The notes beneath the pieces are model-generated. The model ran no database searches, was not told the DNA's origin, and was given only the letters and a program-made list of their open reading frames with translations. Below are positions 26,159-33,850 of a DNA stretch of 64,000 bases, piece after piece. The translations under genes and the position numbers were made by a program. This stretch comes from Neomoorella carbonis (lineage in GTDB: Bacteria; Bacillota; DSM-521; Neomoorellales; Neomoorellaceae): positions 1 through 64,000 of the forward strand of contig NZ_CP136420.1 of the NCBI RefSeq assembly GCF_045278715.1. Direction: 5' to 3'. Position 1 is the stretch's first letter. Each line of letters begins with the position of its first letter.

Positions 26159-26535
26159 GGGCGGAAACAGGATTAGAGGATCGGGCAGGTGGGGAGAAAA
26201 CGAGGGGCACGTGGTGTTTTTGTAAACAGCGGTAAGTACTATTGAAGTCACGGAATTAACGGCAGCTGTTCAGGCGGCCAGGTACGGCCGCCTAGGTGGC
26301 TGGTATTAAGTTCCCGGGTTATGAACTTTCAAGGGGCAAGGGTACAAGATAGTCATGGCACACTTCAGCGGCGAAGGTGATGGTGTAACTGTGGCCCTGG
26401 AGGCCGCCGTGGAGGCAGCCTGATGAGCAAATGGCGTTTATGCCTCGCTAGTCCTCCCCAAACACATGAAGAATTGGACAAGCTATTGTACCGTAAAAAG
26501 AAGGACAATGTTGACTGGAAGAGAGGTAGCACTAA
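26159..26535. other. Gap with hairpin and possible gene remnants
   Basis: No confident gene. A perfect 8-bp stem, AGGCGGCC (26272-26279) with GGCCGCCT (26286-26293), has no T run. Two short plus-strand frames are seen: 26355-26423 (22 aa, from MAHFSGEGDGV) and 26423-26548 (41 aa, from MSKWRLCLASPPQTHEE), which touch at TGATG. They have no recognisable domain and may be remnants of a decayed gene. Confidence 0.35.
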
Positions 26536-27516
26536 ATGCCGCTCATGAGTTTAAAAGAAGTCCTGGCTGACGCCGACCGGCGCCATTACGGTGTGGGAGC
26601 CTTTAATGTCCTTAATATCGAGATGTTGAACGCCATAATAAGGGCAGCTGAGGAAGAACAGGCGCCGGTAATCCTGGCTTTTGCCGAGGGGCATCAGAAA
26701 TATATCGCCATGGAAACCATTGCCCCTCTTATGCTTAAGGCCGCCCGGGAAGCCACGGTGCCGGTGGTGGTTCATTACGACCACGGCCGGCAGTTTGAAA
26801 ACATTATCAAGATCATGCATTACGGTTTTACCTCGGTAATGTTTGACGGCTCGACGCTGCCCTATGAAGAGAATGTCCGCCGCACCCAGGAAGTGGTGCG
26901 GATCGCCAGGATCCTGGGCGTTTCCGTGGAAGCCGAACTGGGGCATGTCGGCGGGGCGGAAGGCGTCCCGGGTGGGGAAGATGATCCGCAAGCATGTTAT
27001 ACTGATGTCAACCAGGCGGCCGATTTCGTGGCCCGTACCGGCGTCGATGCTCTGGCGGTAGCCATTGGTACCGCCCACGGGGTATACCGAACCCGTCCAA
27101 AGCTCGATTTGGAGCGCCTGGCGGCTATCAAAAACCGGGTGGGAATCCCCCTCGTCCTCCACGGCGGTTCGGGGTTGAGGGACGACGATTTTCGCCAGGC
27201 CATCGCCCGGGGGATTAATAAGATCAATATTTTTACGGATATCTCCCTGGCAGCGACGCGCCGGATAATAGCGATGCTGGGCGATAAAGATATCCCCGGT
27301 AGTGCTGGTGTGGTGCCGTATCAGGGGAGCGACTTATTAGAGGGTGATTTTATCCAAAACGCCTCGCTTACTGGTTACCAGGATTTAATGCTGGCCGTCA
27401 CTGCGGCAGTGAAAGAGGAAGTAAAGGGGAAAATACGCCTTTTCGGCAGTAATGGGAAGGTTGCAGGTCCGGCCCCACCCCATGCCCGGCAGCCAGGGCG
27501 TTGGCCAAGTCTTTGA
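26536..27516 (+). CDS. Class II fructose/tagatose-bisphosphate aldolase family
   Basis: 326-aa zinc-dependent aldolase cleaving a ketose 1,6-bisphosphate (fructose, tagatose or a relative) into DHAP and an aldehyde. Zinc and substrate residues are visible: VVVHYDHGR near residue 78, VEAELGHVGG near 135, AIGTAHGVY near 180, LVLHGGSG near 210 and NKINIFTD near 232. It is closer to the GatY/KbaY/IolJ size class, with about 16 extra proline-rich residues after the usual IRLFGS end. Downstream of kinases that make bisphosphates, it fits as the cleavage step. Confidence 0.9.
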   Translation: MPLMSLKEVLADADRRHYGVGAFNVLNIEMLNAIIRAAEEEQAPVILAFAEGHQKYIAMETIAPLMLKAAREATVPVVVHYDHGRQFENIIKIMHYGFTSVMFDGSTLPYEENVRRTQEVVRIARILGVSVEAELGHVGGAEGVPGGEDDPQACYTDVNQAADFVARTGVDALAVAIGTAHGVYRTRPKLDLERLAAIKNRVGIPLVLHGGSGLRDDDFRQAIARGINKINIFTDISLAATRRIIAMLGDKDIPGSAGVVPYQGSDLLEGDFIQNASLTGYQDLMLAVTAAVKEEVKGKIRLFGSNGKVAGPAPPHARQPGRWPSL

Positions 27517-27619
27517 GGGCAGCTTGATACAGCAATTATCAGGGGCTTTGGCATCCAGGACGCTACTCCCTGCCAACCTGCCAAAGGGGTTAGCAAGAGG
27601 GCCAAAGTAACAGTAAGTT

Positions 27620-28012
27620 TCAAGAGTAGGGTTTTAAAGTTAATAATCCTTCCACAGGCTCAAAGTGCTTTGTATTCCTCGTCACCAGGGGAGCTCTCAG
27701 GTCTAAAGCGGTACTGGCAATAATGGCATCTACCGGGGCAAGTCCATGCGCTCTGTATTTTCGCAAAAGCTCTCCGGCACGCCGGGCAATATTAGACGAT
27801 ACGGGAATGGCATTAAAACGCTGAAGCAGACTCTCTACCTGCTCTTTTTCACCTTTTTGAGGCATAGTGCCAGCCAGTAATTACATTTCCGTAAGTACAG
27901 ATATATGGCCTGTAAACTCACCCTGAAAGATACGCGATAAAAAATCAGTAGCCGGCTGAAAGCCCCGAAGGTGATCAATGAGAATATCAGAGTCAATTAT
28001 AATGCTATTCAT
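27620..28012 (-). pseudogene. PIN-domain toxin (VapC) interrupted by an in-frame stop
   Basis: The PIN frame starts MNSIIIDSDILIDHLRGF (28012) and runs to TAA at 27881-27883, then continues in the same frame with no shift (from LLAGTMPQKG) to 27620, including the later PIN motif LAPVDAIIASTALDL and a C-terminal NTKHF. One base change would restore a normal ~130-aa VapC. The upstream AbrB antitoxin overlaps it by 8 bp and is intact. Either the toxin was inactivated or the stop is a sequencing error or is read through. A downstream ATG (27865) could give only the C-terminal half. Confidence 0.8.
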
Positions 28013-28289
28013 CGAGTAATTCCTCCAGGCGCCGGCGATCTGACTGACGTAATTCTCGGATGAAACTTTCATTAATATCAGTTCTATCTTTCCATAAACC
28101 AGCTGTAGCTTTAAGTATATCTTCGCTTGTACCCTGGTTGCTAGTTAAGGCCTTCTTTTTTACCTCAAGTATAATATGGTTTTCCCCGAACGCTTTGACC
28201 AGCAGGGCATCACCAGTATGAATTTTTAACTGGCGGCGAATCTCTGAAGGTATGGTTATTTGTCCTTTGGAAGAAATGCGTGTTTCCAT
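28005..28289 (-). CDS. AbrB-family antitoxin
   Basis: 94-aa protein with an N-terminal SpoVT/AbrB domain (METRISSKGQITIPSEIRRQL) followed by a variable tail likely to bind the toxin. The start at 28289 is chosen over an upstream extension because GGAGGG lies about 9 nt before it and the family N-terminus begins there. It overlaps the broken PIN toxin. Retention of an antitoxin next to a dead toxin is common. Confidence 0.82.
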   Translation of the reverse strand: METRISSKGQITIPSEIRRQLKIHTGDALLVKAFGENHIILEVKKKALTSNQGTSEDILKATAGLWKDRTDINESFIRELRQSDRRRLEELLDE

Positions 28290-28415
28290 AAGCGATATCC
28301 CTCCTTTACCAACCCCTTTAGTCGCCATAGTCTATCATACCTAGTAAAGCAATGTCAAGAAAGGTAGGCGGCTATGGTCCGGCAAAAATTCTATCATCCT
28401 GGAGGAAGGAATTCA

Positions 28416-29435
28416 TTGCAAACAAAAAACCTGGACGTCGTCTCTGTAGGCGAGATTTTAATCGATTTTGTTGGCAAACAGAGCAACTGCCCCCTCGCGG
28501 AAGTGACCGATTTCCACCGCGCCGCCGGCGGCGGGCCGGCCAATGTGGCCGTTGGGGTGGCCCGCCTGGGGGGACGGGCCGGTTTCATCGGCAAGGTGGG
28601 CCGGGACGCTTTCGGAGACCATTTGCAGAAGGTCCTGGAGGAGAACGGCGTGGATACCCGCGGCCTGCTGCGCGATGACGCGGCCAACACCACCCTGGTC
28701 TTTGTGGCCCTGAACGAGAGGGCGGTGCCGGAGTTTGTTTTCTTCCGGCACGGTACGGCAGATACCAGGCTCGACCCCGCCGAGTTGCCGCAAAAGGTGC
28801 TTGCGGACACCCGCATCCTCCACTTCAGCTCTGTATCTCTGGCGGTGGAACCGGCCAGGAGCGCCACCCTGGAGGCGGTGCGGCTGGCCAGGGCGGCCGG
28901 AGCGATCATATCCTTTGACCCCAATCTGCGCCTTTCCCTCTGGCCGGACGCCGCAAAAGCCAGGCAGGAGCTTCTAGAAGCGGTAAAACTGGCCGACATA
29001 GTCAAGCTGAATGACGGGGAACTGCGCTTTTTATTAGGTGCGAAAGCAGAAACACTGGCCGCCGGGGCCATGGCCCTGCTGGCCAGGGGCCCTCGCCTGG
29101 TAGCTGTCACCTTAGGGGAGCATGGCGCTTTGCTGGCCGGGAAAGAAAATAAAATTCAACTGCCGGCCTTACCGGTACATGTTGTCGATACTACCGGCGC
29201 CGGTGATGCCTTTATGGCCGGCATGCTGGTGGTGCTGGCTGAAGCCATTCAGCAGGGGATGGACCCCGGGGTCCTGGATTCAGCCTGGCTGGAGCGGCTG
29301 GGTCGCTGGGGCAATGCCGCCGCGGCCCTTACCTGCACCCGCCCCGGGGTAATGCCGGCTTTGCCTAGAAGAGGAGAGGTGGAAAAATTAGCATCGCAAG
29401 GAACGGGTAATGGTATTAGCAGGAAAGAAAACTAA
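28416..29435 (+). CDS. PfkB-family carbohydrate kinase (fructokinase-like)
   Basis: 339-aa ribokinase-family protein. VVSVGEILIDFVG near residue 8, AAGGGPANVAVGVARLGG near 40, and DTTGAGDAFMAGMLV near 260 carry the sugar-binding and catalytic Asp/anion-hole residues. This resembles bacterial fructokinases that make fructose 6-phosphate. TTG 28416 follows GGAGGAAGGA. It is the third PfkB kinase of the sugar region and is separated from the others by the aldolase and the broken TA locus. Substrate is inferred. Confidence 0.85.
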   Translation: MQTKNLDVVSVGEILIDFVGKQSNCPLAEVTDFHRAAGGGPANVAVGVARLGGRAGFIGKVGRDAFGDHLQKVLEENGVDTRGLLRDDAANTTLVFVALNERAVPEFVFFRHGTADTRLDPAELPQKVLADTRILHFSSVSLAVEPARSATLEAVRLARAAGAIISFDPNLRLSLWPDAAKARQELLEAVKLADIVKLNDGELRFLLGAKAETLAAGAMALLARGPRLVAVTLGEHGALLAGKENKIQLPALPVHVVDTTGAGDAFMAGMLVVLAEAIQQGMDPGVLDSAWLERLGRWGNAAAALTCTRPGVMPALPRRGEVEKLASQGTGNGISRKEN

Positions 29436-29451
29436 ATGGGCATAGGCAGTT

Positions 29452-30615
29452 TTACACCTTTTTCCCGGCCAGAAACTCTTCCAGCCGGTCCAGGCCTTCT
29501 TTGATGTTTTCCAGGGAATTGGCGTAGGAAATACGTAAGTATCCTTCGCAGTTGCGGCCGAAGTCGATGCCCGGGGTGACGGCTACCCGGGCTTTTTCTA
29601 ATATTTCAAAGGCGAAGGAATAGGAAGCGCCGGTATATTTCTTGACGTTGGCCAGGGCGTAGAAGGCGCCGGTAGGCTCGACCCGGGTGGCGAGGCCCAT
29701 GGCTTTGAGGCGGCTCAACAGGTAACGGCGGCGCTCGTCGTAAGTAGCGACCATGTGCGCCACGTGTTCGTCGCATTCCCGCAGGGCAGCGATGCCGGCG
29801 GCTTGGACGAAGGAACCGGCGCAGATAAAGAGGTTCTGCTGCAGCTTTTGTAAAGGGCGGACGAACTCCGGCGGCGCGATAACGTAACCCAGGCGCCAGC
29901 CGGTCATGGCGTAGAGCTTGGAAAACCCGTTGATGACAAAGGCCCTGTCGGTAAACTCCAGGATGGTATGCTCCCGGCCTTCGTAAACCAGGCCGTGGTA
30001 GATTTCGTCGGCAATGATGTAGGGTCCCAGGCCGGCCAGGGCTGCTAATTCGGCCGCCGTAAAGACGGCGCCGGTGGGATTGGCGGGAGAATTGATAAGA
30101 ATAGCCTTGGTCCTGGGGCTAATACTCGCCAGGACAGGGGGAAGGCGGTACTTGAAGCCGTCTTCTTCTTGTACCGGGATAAAGACCGGCTGCCCGCCGG
30201 CGTAACGGATAAAATTGGGGTAGCAGGCATAGTAGGGATCGGGGAGGATGACCTCGTCCCCCTGCTCCAGGAGGACGCTAAAGGTCAGGAGCATGGCCGG
30301 CGAGGTGCCGGAAGTGACGACGATCTGGTCAGGCGAAATATTGACCCCGTATTTCCGCTGGTAATAGCGGGCTATTTCTTCCCGCAGCTCCGGCTTGCCC
30401 AGGCTGTGGGTGTAGTGGGTGTCACCGTCACGCAGGGCCCGCCGGGCGGCTTCTTTGATGGGTTCAGGAGTGTCAAAATCAGGTTCGCCGATTTCCAGGT
30501 GGATGATGTTCTCACCCCGGGCTTCCATTTCTTTGGCCTTTTCGAGGATGTCCATGACGATAAAGGGCGGCATTTCCCGGGCCCTGGCGGCAATATCTTT
30601 TCTCCTGTCAGGCAT
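29452..30615 (-). CDS. Class I/II PLP-dependent aminotransferase (aspartate aminotransferase family)
   Basis: 387-aa fold-type I aminotransferase. Substrate-side motif HLEIGEPDFDTP, cofactor segment SPANPTGA, PLP lysine in INGFSKLYAMTGWRLGY, and late Arg region YLRISYAN are all present. The start at 30615 (MPDRRKDIAARAREM) follows AGGGAAG; a longer frame to 30759 has no supporting site. It faces the sugar operon convergently and stands alone. Probably an aspartate, alanine or aromatic aminotransferase; the amino donor cannot be assigned. Confidence 0.88.
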   Translation of the reverse strand: MPDRRKDIAARAREMPPFIVMDILEKAKEMEARGENIIHLEIGEPDFDTPEPIKEAARRALRDGDTHYTHSLGKPELREEIARYYQRKYGVNISPDQIVVTSGTSPAMLLTFSVLLEQGDEVILPDPYYACYPNFIRYAGGQPVFIPVQEEDGFKYRLPPVLASISPRTKAILINSPANPTGAVFTAAELAALAGLGPYIIADEIYHGLVYEGREHTILEFTDRAFVINGFSKLYAMTGWRLGYVIAPPEFVRPLQKLQQNLFICAGSFVQAAGIAALRECDEHVAHMVATYDERRRYLLSRLKAMGLATRVEPTGAFYALANVKKYTGASYSFAFEILEKARVAVTPGIDFGRNCEGYLRISYANSLENIKEGLDRLEEFLAGKKV

Positions 30616-30706
30616 ATACTTCCCTGCTTCTTTATATTCTTTATAATAATGGGCAGTGTTAACGTTTTTTCGCCACGGGAAAGCAGAAATCCTGCCCGCT
30701 AATATA

Positions 30707-31108
30707 TCATTCGCTAATATTTTCAAATCCCTGCTCAAAAAAATGCCTGTCAAAAGCAAATGCCTTTTTAATACCCAGTTTACGCATCACAGCAAAGCTA
30801 ACGGCATCTACCAGGCTCAAATTTCTCCTGTTGGCGGTCAAAACGGCATTGGCACCCCACTGGTGCAACTCGGCGTCAATCCATTCTACTTGCAGCAGGG
30901 GAAGAATATCTTCGTGAAATACCCGCAAAGCTTCCATCCCCAGCCGCCGCTGTACGAGGGCATATGTTTCTACGAGAACGTAACTGCTGCAAATCATCGG
31001 AACACCGCTGGTTAAAAGATTTTCCCATATTTTTTTGGCAGCGGCATGATTCTCATCGTCAGCATCGAGGATGGCTAAAAAAGCTGAAGTATCAAGATAA
31101 ACATTCAT
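30707..31108 (-). CDS. vapC: PIN-domain toxin VapC
   Basis: 133-aa PIN-domain ribonuclease. First Asp in MNVYLDTSAFLAILD, Glu in VLVETYALVQRR, Asp in LSLVDAVSFAVM and Asp in AFAFDRHFFEQGF complete the active-site set. The start overlaps the antitoxin stop by 4 bp. Similar in plan to the VapC at 12913-13326 but clearly a different sequence. Confidence 0.86.
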   Translation of the reverse strand: MNVYLDTSAFLAILDADDENHAAAKKIWENLLTSGVPMICSSYVLVETYALVQRRLGMEALRVFHEDILPLLQVEWIDAELHQWGANAVLTANRRNLSLVDAVSFAVMRKLGIKKAFAFDRHFFEQGFENISE

Positions 31109-31350
31109 TCTGCAAAAGCCCCCGTTAAATAGGCATCATGGTTGCGAGACAGGTCCTTAACACCGGAACGGAAACGTCCTGCTGCCTTTATAGCCCTCTG
31201 AATTCGTTCTTTTTGGTCACGATTGCTGCCCGCCAGGACCTGATCGACGCCGAGCCGGATTAATTCCGCCATGGATATTTTTTTAACAGCAGCCATTTTT
31301 TTCAGGGCATGATATTGTTCTTCCGTGAGCTGGATTTGCGTACGGATCAT
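31105..31350 (-). CDS. Ribbon-helix-helix antitoxin
   Basis: 81-aa antitoxin. MIRTQIQLTEEQYHALKKMA followed by ISMAELIRLGVDQVL is a ribbon-helix-helix DNA-binding domain; the C-terminal half is charged and likely contacts VapC. A perfect palindromic operator lies 45 bp upstream in its promoter region. Confidence 0.83.
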   Translation of the reverse strand: MIRTQIQLTEEQYHALKKMAAVKKISMAELIRLGVDQVLAGSNRDQKERIQRAIKAAGRFRSGVKDLSRNHDAYLTGAFAE

Positions 31351-31394
31351 TTGTTATGTCATCCCTCCAATAATGATTAAATGTAAGCATAATA

Positions 31395-31415
31395 ATGTTA
31401 TCATGATGATAACAT
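31395..31415 (-). promoter_or_regulatory. Palindromic operator of the second RHH/VapC locus
   Basis: ATGTTATC (31395-31402) and GATAACAT (31408-31415) form a perfect inverted repeat around ATGAT. On the minus strand a TTGTCA lies just upstream and TA-rich sequence downstream, so binding would block transcription. Confidence 0.65.
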
Positions 31416-31517
31416 CTTGACAAGGGGTAGCGCAGGTGTTACCATTTACGCGTCTATTTAGCTATTTGTAGATACTGGCGAATCCATTGTGGTATAATAA
31501 TTTTTGGTGAAGAAAAA

Positions 31518-32132
31518 GTGGCCAGAGAACTAACGGAAATAATCAAAAAGCGTTATAACCGCACGGCGCTTTTTTATGATTGGATGGACCGGATGATCCC
31601 CAAAGAATGGCGCCGGCGGGTGTGGCAGGAAGCCCGGGGTCGGGTGCTGGAAGTTGGGGTAGGTACAGGAGCCAATTTCCCATTTTACCCACCCGGATGC
31701 CGGGTGACGGCCATTGATTTCAGCCCCGGGATGCTGGCCCGGGCCAGGCAAAAGCTCCATCTGGCCGGGGCACCGGTGGATTTAAAAGAAATGGATGTCC
31801 AGCACCTGGAATTTGGAGACGCCAGTTTTGACACGGTGGTAGCTACCTGCGTTTTTTGTACAGTACCCGATCCGGTGCAGGGGCTGAAGGAAGTACGCCG
31901 GGTCTGCCGCCCCGATGGCAGGATCATCCTCCTGGAGCATGTGCGCAGTGAGCACTGGTTCCTCGGCCCCTTGATGGATGCCTTGAACCCGCTGTTCCTG
32001 TATCTAATCGGGTCCAACATTAACCGCCGTACAGTGGCCAACGTCAGTAGAGCCGGTATCGAGATCGATCGGGAGGATGATCTGGCGGGAAAGATCGTTA
32101 AATTAATTGTCGGGCATCCCCGGGAAATTTAA
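31518..32132 (+). CDS. Class I SAM-dependent methyltransferase
   Basis: 204-aa Rossmann-fold methyltransferase of the UbiE/PmtA-like group. SAM-binding motif I is VLEVGVGTGANFPFYP near residue 40, motif II ITAIDFSPGMLARARQ-like (VTAIDFSPGMLARARQK), and post-motif VVATCVFCTVPDP with LKEVRRVCRPDGRIILLEHV. GTG start after GAAGAAAAA; a TATAAT box sits at 31493-31498. Relatives methylate quinone precursors or phospholipid head groups, but no linked gene identifies the substrate. Confidence 0.85.
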   Translation: MARELTEIIKKRYNRTALFYDWMDRMIPKEWRRRVWQEARGRVLEVGVGTGANFPFYPPGCRVTAIDFSPGMLARARQKLHLAGAPVDLKEMDVQHLEFGDASFDTVVATCVFCTVPDPVQGLKEVRRVCRPDGRIILLEHVRSEHWFLGPLMDALNPLFLYLIGSNINRRTVANVSRAGIEIDREDDLAGKIVKLIVGHPREI

Positions 32133-32183
32133 AGTTTTGCCGGCAGCTTTCTTTAAGAGTTTGTTAAAATATCTCTTTCACCC

Positions 32184-32212
32184 TTGCGCTCCTGGCCACG
32201 GTATGCTAATAT
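32184..32212 (+). promoter_or_regulatory. Candidate promoter of the T-box serine operon
   Basis: TTGCGC (32184-32189) and TAATAT (32207-32212), 17-bp spacing, about 25 bp before the T-box stem I. Confidence 0.55.
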
Positions 32213-32237
32213 ATTTTACAAATTAATTGATGCCAAA

Positions 32238-32490
32238 GCGATGAGGGGGAGTGTCGGCGGCCCACTCCGGTAGGCGAGAGAGCTGGTGGCCGGTGGGAAC
32301 CAGCCCGGAGGCTGTCGAGAGGCACCCCTGAGTACCCGGCGAGAAATCCTGGATAAGGAAGAAGCCGGGGCGGTCATGTCCGTTACGCATGCAGAGGGGG
32401 CCAGGTTATGGCGTTTCTAACCTGGTCAATTAGGGTGGCACCGCGGGTGAAACTCTCGTCCCTTGCAAAAGGGGCGAGAGTTTTTATTTT
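32238..32490 (+). promoter_or_regulatory. T-box leader (tRNA-sensing riboswitch), probably tRNA-Ser specific
   Basis: The leader has a long stem I region containing AGAGAGC and GGGAACCAGC, then the T-box sequence AGGGTGGCACCGCGG (32432-32446) and a terminator: AACTCTCG (32451-32458) pairing with CGAGAGTT (32475-32482) and a T run. The acceptor-pairing bases are TGGC, which demand a tRNA with G at the discriminator position. tRNA-Ser fits (the tRNA-Ser genes in this window end in GCCA); bacterial tRNA-Gly, with U73, would not. Downstream genes make serine and charge tRNA-Ser. The specifier codon could not be fixed by eye. Confidence 0.9.
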
Positions 32491-32633
32491 GAGCTGGTTA
32501 AAAAAGGCAGGTGACCTGGGGGTTATGGCAATTTTCAAAGCCTTTTGCTGACGTTCTTAACCCTTTAGCTTAATATAGTAAGGCTTTATGATAACTGCTT
32601 TTACCGACAAAATAACAGGAAAGGGTGTTCTCC

Positions 32634-33815
32634 ATGACTGACAAGCAAATTTTACTTCTCCCCGGGCCGACGCCGGTACCGCCCCAGGTGGCCCTGGCCA
32701 TGGCGCGGCCGGCTATAAACCACCGCGGCCCGGAGTTCAAAGCCCTGTGGGAAGAAGTAACGGAAGGGTTAAAGGATGTCTTCCAGACCCGTTCCGAGGT
32801 GGTCATTTTAACGGCTTCGGGTACCGGCGGCATGGAAGCGGCCGTAGCCAACCTCATTTCCCCCGGGGAAAAGGTGCTGGCCGTAACCGTTGGCGCCTTT
32901 GGCGAGCGTTTCATTCAGATTTGCCGTGCCTTCGGTGTTGAAACGGAGGTTATGGCCTTCCCGTACGGGCAGGCGGCAGACCCTCGGGCCATAGCCAGGC
33001 GCCTGGAAGCTGATACAGAACATAAGATCAAGGCCATTCTAGTCCAGCATAATGAGACCTCGACCGGGGTTTTAAATGACATCCAGGCCATCAGCCGTGC
33101 CCGGGGAAGTCACCCGGCCCTGCTCATTGTAGACAGCATCAGCGGCCTGGTAGCAGCTGATTTACCTATGGACGCCTGGCATATTGATGTGGTCATCGCC
33201 GGTTCCCAGAAAGCGTTCATGTTACCTCCGGGATTAACCATGCTGGCTGTTAGCGAACGCGCCTGGCAGGCGGCGGAGAAGTGCACCAACCATCGTTTTT
33301 ACCTGGATATTAAAAAGGCGAGAAATTCGGGGTTAAAGGGGCAGACGCCCTTTACACCGGCTGTCCCCCTGCTCTACGGTCTACAGGAATCCTTGCGTCT
33401 CCTGAAGACGGAAACCCTGGCCGGCAGCTTTGCCCGCCACGCCCTGATGCGGGATATGGTAAGAGCTGGGGTCCGTGCCCTGGGACTGAAGCTCCTGGCC
33501 GACGATACAGTAGCCTCGCCGGCAGTGACGGCCATCTGTGTACCAGAGGGCATGAAACCGGCAGATATCATCGCCCCCTTGCGAGAAAAATATGGCGTGG
33601 TCGTGGCCGGAGGGCAGGGTGACGTTAAGGACAGGGTATTCCGCATCGGTCATTTGGGCTATGTAAGTTTCAGCGATATCCTGGCCGGCCTGGCTGCCCT
33701 GGAAAATGTCCTCATTGATGCCGGTGTACCGGTGACCCGGGGCGCGGCAGTAGCCGCAGCCGGGGCTATATTAAGCGAAGGAATGCCTGTGGGCGTGGAA
33801 ACCCTGGCCAGCTAG
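32634..33815 (+). CDS. Class V aminotransferase (alanine-glyoxylate / serine-pyruvate type)
   Basis: 393-aa PLP enzyme of fold type I, class V. LLPGPTPVPPQVALAMARP starts the family signature, ILTASGTGGMEAAV binds PLP phosphate, and VVIAGSQKAFMLPPGL carries the Schiff-base Lys. Placed between a T-box and serA, it most likely supplies the transamination step of serine synthesis in place of SerC, as proposed for other anaerobes, or interconverts serine/glyoxylate with alanine/glycine. ATG 32634 follows AAAGGG; GTG 32625 is an alternative. Confidence 0.88.
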   Translation: MTDKQILLLPGPTPVPPQVALAMARPAINHRGPEFKALWEEVTEGLKDVFQTRSEVVILTASGTGGMEAAVANLISPGEKVLAVTVGAFGERFIQICRAFGVETEVMAFPYGQAADPRAIARRLEADTEHKIKAILVQHNETSTGVLNDIQAISRARGSHPALLIVDSISGLVAADLPMDAWHIDVVIAGSQKAFMLPPGLTMLAVSERAWQAAEKCTNHRFYLDIKKARNSGLKGQTPFTPAVPLLYGLQESLRLLKTETLAGSFARHALMRDMVRAGVRALGLKLLADDTVASPAVTAICVPEGMKPADIIAPLREKYGVVVAGGQGDVKDRVFRIGHLGYVSFSDILAGLAALENVLIDAGVPVTRGAAVAAAGAILSEGMPVGVETLAS

Positions 33816-33850
33816 GAGCGCAGCCATTTCCGAGGGAGGGGATAACCAAA

